Positions 33,632-38,029 of a DNA stretch of 38,029 bases are shown here, one piece after another. The notes below the pieces were generated by a model. It saw only the letters and a program-made list of their open reading frames with translations, was not told the DNA's origin and made no database searches. The stretch is from CAZEWZ01 sp964516765 (GTDB lineage: Bacteria; Bacteroidota; Bacteroidia; Flavobacteriales; UBA7430): positions 1 through 38,029 of the forward strand of contig CAZEWZ010000015.1 in assembly GCA_964516765.1 (NCBI GenBank), given 5' to 3'. The position numbers were made by a program, and so were the translations under genes. Position 1 is the first letter of the stretch, and every line of letters begins with the position of its first letter.

Positions 33632-34810
33632 ATGAAAAAAAACTTCCTGTTCTATATTATTCTGTATCCTTTATTCTTAATTGGACAAAACTCCCCATGT
33701 ATGGAGAATTTAGACCTGCCAGAATATACTGGAAGTTATGATTTCAATTTTTATACTGAATCCGATGGAATTTTAAATGGAAGTGAATATTCTGGATCAA
33801 GCATATACTACCCCATAAATGAAAACAATTCATTGGCAAGTATTGTAATTGTTCCTGGTCTTACAAATCCAGAGTCAATTATGGAAGATTGGGGTCCTTT
33901 TTTTGCTTCCTATGGGTTTGTAACTATGACTATTGGTACTAATAGTGTTTTTGCAGATCCTGAAGATCGAGCCTATGCACTTCTAGATGCGGTTAATAGT
34001 TTAAAACAAGAACACACTCGGATTTCTTCTCCACTCTTCAATTTACTGAATACAGACAATATTGCTCTTTTAGGATGGTCAATGGGTGGAGGGGGCTCAT
34101 TATTAGCCGCCGGTATGGATTCAAATATAAAGGCAATAATTGCATTGTGCCCTTGGCTAAATTTATTGAACGTAGAAACTTTAGACCATAACATACCCAC
34201 CCTTATCATTAGTGGTCAAATAGACTTAATTGCTGCGCCTGCTTTTCATGCAGACATTCATTATGAGATGATTCCCAATACGACTGATAAAATTAAATAT
34301 GAAGTAGGATTAGCAGGCCATACGCTTGCTACAAGTCCTAACAGCGGAAACGGAGATGTAGGATTAACTGCTCTTTCATGGTTAAAAAAATACCTCATTG
34401 AAGATCCTTGTTTCTGTCCATTACTCATTGAAGCACCTTCTTCTGCATCTATATTTGACAGCAATATTGACTGCATTATCGAATACGGTTGTATGAATTC
34501 TTTGGCTTTAAACTATATTAGTAGCGCTACAGTTGAGGATGGATCTTGTACTTTTTCTTCCCTGTGCGAACATATTCTAATAGATTTAACTGAAGGTTGG
34601 AACATGATTGGATTTCACTGCTCAGAAAACACCGACACAGAAATAACTTTTTCTTCCATAACTAACCAAATCATTATTGTAAAAAATGGCCTTGGAGAGG
34701 CTTATTTACCTGAATGGAACTTCAATGGTATAGAATCTATGGAACGTGGATACGGCTATTCAGTAAAAATAAAAACAAGCATAGCAAATTTTAATATTTG
34801 TGAAAATTAA
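33632..34810 (+). CDS. secreted PETase/cutinase-like alpha/beta hydrolase
   Basis: The product is 392 residues. A signal peptide (MKKNFLFYIILYPLFLIGQ) comes first; the GTG at 33605 would add nine residues before it, so ATG at 33632 is preferred. The hydrolase domain (about 30-260) has Ser150 in GWSMGGGG, Asp198 in GQIDLIAAP and His230 in AGHTLATSPNSGN. The context is close to the PET hydrolase of Ideonella and related cutinases: IVPGLT near the oxyanion hole, WGPFFASYGFVTMTIGTNS, CPW (Trp175), and a C-terminal SWLKKYL before a cysteine. After it come an ALNYISSATVEDGSC motif and a C-terminal module (EGWNMIGFHC to NFNICEN) widespread in marine Flavobacteriales proteins. Polyester or lipid ester hydrolysis is likely; PET activity is not implied. 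Confidence 0.88.
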   Translation: MKKNFLFYIILYPLFLIGQNSPCMENLDLPEYTGSYDFNFYTESDGILNGSEYSGSSIYYPINENNSLASIVIVPGLTNPESIMEDWGPFFASYGFVTMTIGTNSVFADPEDRAYALLDAVNSLKQEHTRISSPLFNLLNTDNIALLGWSMGGGGSLLAAGMDSNIKAIIALCPWLNLLNVETLDHNIPTLIISGQIDLIAAPAFHADIHYEMIPNTTDKIKYEVGLAGHTLATSPNSGNGDVGLTALSWLKKYLIEDPCFCPLLIEAPSSASIFDSNIDCIIEYGCMNSLALNYISSATVEDGSCTFSSLCEHILIDLTEGWNMIGFHCSENTDTEITFSSITNQIIIVKNGLGEAYLPEWNFNGIESMERGYGYSVKIKTSIANFNICEN

Positions 34811-34824
34811 GATAAATTTATCTT
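34809..34824. repeat. 16-bp perfect palindrome between convergent stops
   Basis: AAGATAAATTTATCTT is a perfect palindrome covering the stop codons of the hydrolase gene (34808-34810) and the P19-like gene (34818-34820). It is AT-rich and the loop would be short, so a terminator role is possible but weak. Confidence 0.5.
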
Positions 34825-35369
34825 CTTTTTGCTTGAGCAACCTCTTTGAAGTTGACATTTTTATAAAAAAAGCTACATTCTTCCATCAATTCTTTTCCAT
34901 ATTCCTGGACCCAGTCCATGTGAATAGACATATCAATTTGAGTGGGAGGAATTATATTAAATTGAACTGCATACAAATCGTTTATCGATCCTGGTAATGA
35001 AATATTACGTGCATAATGAAAATTATCAATCAAATTTATATGCGGAACCAAGTCAATAAAGGTACTTAAACCTGTTTTTTCGTTAATTACTTTTGCATTT
35101 ATATGCAGATAAGGAATAAAACCATTTTTCACAGCACCATTTGGTATATTATCTATATCCCAGTTGACTCTAGCCTCAATATGAATATTTGTTTCATTTT
35201 CTGACAAATGCATTGAACTGGGCATTATATTATCTTTTATTGCACCTTCAAAAATAAATAATATTCCTGGCTCAACTCTTACTTCACCAATCACTAACTC
35301 AGGATTACTCGTTTGACAAAATGAATTTTCCACGAGCGCAAACAAAACAAGTATCAATAATTTTTTCAT
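34818..35369 (-). CDS. P19/Tpd-like periplasmic metal-binding protein
   Basis: A 183-residue exported protein (MKKLLILVLFALVENSFCQ signal). The mature part follows the P19/Tpd iron-transport family: VIGEVRVEPGI near the start, NIHIEARVNW, PNGAVKNGFIPYLHINAKV, a HYARNISLPG motif and a late PPTQIDMSIHMDW. P19 proteins bind copper and iron in the periplasm and aid ferrous iron uptake. The His of the HIEA motif, the HY pair and the His of SIHMD are kept. Where P19 has MPM, this protein has VPH, so one metal ligand may be changed from Met to His. I chose ATG at 35369 because the -7 element at 35387-35394 lies inside the longer frame from 35426. No iron permease gene is next to it. Confidence 0.8.
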   Translation of the reverse strand: MKKLLILVLFALVENSFCQTSNPELVIGEVRVEPGILFIFEGAIKDNIMPSSMHLSENETNIHIEARVNWDIDNIPNGAVKNGFIPYLHINAKVINEKTGLSTFIDLVPHINLIDNFHYARNISLPGSINDLYAVQFNIIPPTQIDMSIHMDWVQEYGKELMEECSFFYKNVNFKEVAQAKRR

Positions 35370-35386
35370 AAAAATTAATTTTTTTA

Positions 35387-35394
35387 CAAATGTA
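35387..35394 (-). promoter_or_regulatory. -7 element for the P19-like gene
   Basis: TACATTTG on the minus strand matches TAnnTTTG, 18 bases before the ATG at 35369. It falls inside the longer reading frame (ATG at 35426), which argues against that start. Confidence 0.5.
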
Positions 35395-35485
35395 CAAGGA
35401 AATCTAATAAAATTTAAATTTATCAACCCTTACCTTTAAAAAATTAGTAATGAATTGAATACACTAACATTAGTTACAAAAATGT

Positions 35486-35493
35486 TATTTTTG
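35486..35493 (+). promoter_or_regulatory. -7 element for the large lipoprotein gene
   Basis: A perfect TATTTTTG lies 17 bases before the ATG at 35510. No -33 element at the expected distance was found. Confidence 0.45.
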
Positions 35494-35509
35494 TGGGAGA
35501 TAAATTTTT

Positions 35510-37618
35510 ATGATTAGAAAATGTTATTTTTTTAAACTGTTTGTTCTAGTGAGTCTAGTTTGTATAATTCCGGCCTGCCTAGACGAAGATTTAAGCTCAA
35601 TATCTAGTCAGCAAGAACTTGAAACTCTTGTAGCAATTCCTTTTATTAAATCTTCTATAACACTGCTTGATTTAATGCCTGTGGACGAGCATATTTATAT
35701 TGAAGACAATCAGTTCATTCACATAATGTACCAAAGAGATAGCTTTGCCACAGTACAGAGCGACTCTCTTTTGGATTTAGAAAATCAAGCACCAACAGTT
35801 AGAAGCATGGAACTAGGAGCTATTGAGTTAGAACCTTACGAAGATGATTTTCGTATGACAATATTGCAATTAAGCCAAAATTTAGAAGATACTGCATTGG
35901 GGAATTTATTTCCGCTAGGTGTGGAATACTCTAACGAAAATGGATCTGCATGGTTCCCTCCTATCAATCCTCAATCTGCAGGATATTATTCAAGACCAGG
36001 ACCTGATGCTTTCCAATATATATTGATTGAATCTGGAATTATTGAAATATCTCTATATAACGAAATGCCTGTTGAAATTACCAGTATAGATATGACTCTT
36101 ATGAATATGGTGGACTCAGCTGTTATTGGTTATTTTAGTTTTGACAATATCCCTATAAATGAAACCGCCTATTGCGAATTATTTGTAGAAAATCAATTAC
36201 TGTTCAATGACTTACTAATGCATGTCCACACCTTCCATTTGGAAGGAAGTGGACTAGACCCATTTGATACAGAAACATATGTGGAACTTAGTTACGACCA
36301 AGGAGTTGATGTGGTAGTCTCTACACGCGAAGTTTTAGTGAAGGAAGGATTAGTCCGTTTCCCAGAAGAAGAAGGCCCTTCAGATACTATTTTAGTAGAT
36401 TTAGATTTTGAAAATGGGATGCTATTGAGTAAAATGGATGTAATTGAAGGTGACTTTAACTGTAGCTTTGAATCTTCTGTAAAAACTGATATTGACTTAA
36501 TCTTCACTATCCCTCAACTTAAAAACAGTGAACTAGAAATGTTTGAATTTTCTCTCCTTGTAACTAACACTGAAAATTCTGGAGCTCAAAGTAGCAGTTA
36601 CTCAATGGATGGATATAATTTTGATTTGACTGATTCACAAAATCAATTGGATGTATATTTTTCCTCTACTGTTGTCCCTACATCAGAAACTGAAGACCAT
36701 GTTTTATTTAGCGAACATGATACCGTTAGGGTAACTGTAGCTCTCGATAATATGAATTTTAGTTCGATTGAAGGCTATTTTGGACAAGTTGAAAAAATAA
36801 TTAATCCGAATGAATTGAATCTAGAAATGGATGCTCTACAATCAATTGGACAGAATATTGCATTAGCTGATCCGACCATAACCTTCGTATCAGAAAATAC
36901 AATGGGTATTCCTTTTGAAATTGAACTTCAGATGCAAGGATCAAACAATGGTCAAAACATTGATTTAAATGGACCAAGTATTCCTATTGAATCTAATCAA
37001 ATTTCCACTTCTACATTTAATAGTACAAATTCTCAAATCATAGATTTTATAGCCTTAAATCCTCAACAAATAATTTATTCTGGATCTGTAATGTCAAATC
37101 CATTAGGAAATACCGGGACTTTAAATTTTATTGGACCCGGAACAGGATTAAATATTGGCTTTGAAATGGATTTACCTATGCAATTAAGTGTTCAAAATCT
37201 TATATTAACTGATACACTGGCTGTGAAAAATAATCCATTTAATCTGTTAAGAGATTCATTAAATTCTATTATAGATTATGTAGAAATGGCTACTTTGATG
37301 TTTCGTATTGAAAATGGATTTCCATTTCAAGCCTCTATAGATATTTACCTTAATGATTCAATTTCAGGTCTGACTATGGATTCCATTCAAGTAGAACTAA
37401 TTGAATCAGCTCAAATAGATGACCAAGGAAAAGTATCGCAATCTTCATTAAGTATCTTTTCTATAGAACTTCAGGAGGATCAAATTCAACATTTTATTGA
37501 CGCAAACCAAATAACTATATCAGCAAAGTTAAGTAGCTCTGGAGATGAAAATAACTTTGTAAAGTTATATACAGATTACACGCTAACTATTGGTACAGGA
37601 ATTATTAATGAATTATAA
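35510..37618 (+). CDS. large surface-type lipoprotein, function unknown
   Basis: A 702-residue protein with a lipoprotein-like signal: MIRKCYFFKLFVLVSLVCIIPAC, the likely lipid-bearing residue being Cys23. The next residues LDEDLSS are acidic, which in Bacteroidota can mark surface-exported lipoproteins (inference). The rest appears to be several beta-sandwich modules with alternating polar and hydrophobic strands, many Asp/Glu and little cysteine. I do not recognise the family. There is no T9SS C-terminal domain. It is transcribed alone and divergently from the P19-like gene. The ATG at 35510 is placed by the -7 element just upstream. Confidence 0.85.
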   Translation: MIRKCYFFKLFVLVSLVCIIPACLDEDLSSISSQQELETLVAIPFIKSSITLLDLMPVDEHIYIEDNQFIHIMYQRDSFATVQSDSLLDLENQAPTVRSMELGAIELEPYEDDFRMTILQLSQNLEDTALGNLFPLGVEYSNENGSAWFPPINPQSAGYYSRPGPDAFQYILIESGIIEISLYNEMPVEITSIDMTLMNMVDSAVIGYFSFDNIPINETAYCELFVENQLLFNDLLMHVHTFHLEGSGLDPFDTETYVELSYDQGVDVVVSTREVLVKEGLVRFPEEEGPSDTILVDLDFENGMLLSKMDVIEGDFNCSFESSVKTDIDLIFTIPQLKNSELEMFEFSLLVTNTENSGAQSSSYSMDGYNFDLTDSQNQLDVYFSSTVVPTSETEDHVLFSEHDTVRVTVALDNMNFSSIEGYFGQVEKIINPNELNLEMDALQSIGQNIALADPTITFVSENTMGIPFEIELQMQGSNNGQNIDLNGPSIPIESNQISTSTFNSTNSQIIDFIALNPQQIIYSGSVMSNPLGNTGTLNFIGPGTGLNIGFEMDLPMQLSVQNLILTDTLAVKNNPFNLLRDSLNSIIDYVEMATLMFRIENGFPFQASIDIYLNDSISGLTMDSIQVELIESAQIDDQGKVSQSSLSIFSIELQEDQIQHFIDANQITISAKLSSSGDENNFVKLYTDYTLTIGTGIINEL

Positions 37619-37973
37619 TTACAACCTTTTTATTTTTATCAAAATACCTCCAAAATAAATTACTTACTATTAGAAGTTATGAGTAATTCAATCAAAAGAC
37701 TAATGGAATTTACCATTTAAACACCAATAGTACAAAATCAATTACTCTATCTTAAATTTCATCTAAATTTAGGCTACTTAATTTATCCATTATATATCAG
37801 TAGTTGTATAAAACTAATCATCATTTTTTTTAAGGAGAATATTAAGTTCATAACTACTAGTATGAAAAATATAAGGGAACTTTTGTGATAAAACCACAAG
37901 ACATTTTACTTTTAGACATAAAAAAAGCCGAAACAAATGTTTCGGCTTTTTTTAGATTGAAATATGAGACTGT
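37619..37973. other. 355-base AT-rich intergenic region with a terminator
   Basis: Apart from the terminator at 37920-37953, no gene or RNA is visible. The longest start-to-stop frames are only a few codons. The stretch is about 75-80% A+T by eye, similar to other gaps here. Confidence 0.4.
37920..37953. terminator. strong bidirectional terminator hairpin
   Basis: The stem GCCGAAAC/GTTTCGGC (37927-37934 and 37939-37946) has loop AAAT. It is flanked by seven A residues and seven T residues. It lies 21 bases downstream of the minus-strand gene that enters from the right edge and can also end the plus-strand lipoprotein transcript. Confidence 0.9.
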
Positions 37974-38029
37974 TTATTTCTTCATCCAAGGATTTGAAAT
38001 AGCCGTTCCATTTACTATTGTTTTTAAGA
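37974..38029 (-). CDS. 3' end of a gene entering from the right edge
   Basis: On the minus strand the last codons read LKTIVNGTAISNPWMKK and end in TAA at 37976-37974. A well-formed terminator follows 21 bases later, which supports a real coding end. There are too few residues to identify the protein. Confidence 0.55.
   Translation of the reverse strand, partial: LKTIVNGTAISNPWMKK

Noticed and set aside
35370..35426. Longer N-terminus for the P19-like gene starting at 35426
   Set aside because: The extension covers the -7 promoter element at 35387-35394, and the signal peptide begins at the internal ATG at 35369.
1..38029. Insertion sequences, prophage, tRNA or rRNA genes
   Set aside because: No transposase, integrase or phage structural protein, no tRNA-like cloverleaf and no rRNA stretch were seen on reading both strands.

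Overview
The window looks like chromosomal DNA from an AT-rich, probably marine member of the Bacteroidota, most likely Flavobacteriales. Four things point there. There is a giant exported protein ending in a gliding-motility-type (type B) T9SS C-terminal domain. Several intergenic regions carry the Bacteroidota -7 promoter element TAnnTTTG, and Shine-Dalgarno sites are weak. Secreted proteins carry modules common in marine Flavobacteriales, such as an ALNY...DGSC motif. The housekeeping genes (gap, recF, ribH, folD, ffh, argS, lhgO) are intact and unremarkable. I saw no mobile element, tRNA, rRNA or CRISPR array. Genus cannot be fixed from the sequence alone.

Layout. A minus-strand gene with a signal peptide runs off the left edge (1-80). 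gap lies on the minus strand (531-1553). A 3080-residue T9SS-exported adhesin-like protein fills 1944-11186; its core is five copies of a roughly 280-residue three-part unit. A tightly coupled nine-gene minus-strand operon follows (18081 to 11405): FAD oxidoreductase, methyltransferase, type III polyketide synthase, FabL-like reductase, FabZ-like dehydratase, FabF-like ketosynthase, acyl carrier protein, phosphopantetheinyl transferase and a small membrane protein. Next come a small lipoprotein, a TIGR01777-type epimerase, a rhodanese, a C1-type cysteine peptidase, dciA-like and recF, a TPR membrane protein with ribH, and a lipoprotein M49 (dipeptidyl peptidase III-like) metallopeptidase. A second minus-strand operon reads arginine-deiminase-like, ctlX-like, argS, ffh, folD (32116 to 26156). 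The right end holds lhgO, a secreted PETase/cutinase-like hydrolase, a P19/Tpd-like periplasmic metal-binding protein, a large lipoprotein of unknown function, and the 3' end of a gene entering from the right with its own terminator.

How the genes may work together. The nine-gene operon reads as a small biosynthetic gene cluster. A dedicated type II fatty-acid-like module (ketosynthase, dehydratase, reductase, carrier protein and its activating enzyme) would build an acyl chain. A type III PKS would extend and cyclise it to a resorcinol, pyrone or similar ring. A methyltransferase and a flavoenzyme would then tailor the ring, giving a phenolic lipid or alkylquinone-like product. This is inference from gene content; the overlapping stops and starts show co-expression strongly. 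The arginine pair could convert arginine to citrulline and then ornithine, and it is translationally coupled to arginyl-tRNA synthetase. The most application-relevant single gene is the secreted hydrolase at 33632-34810, which keeps the triad and surrounding motifs of PET-degrading cutinase-like enzymes.
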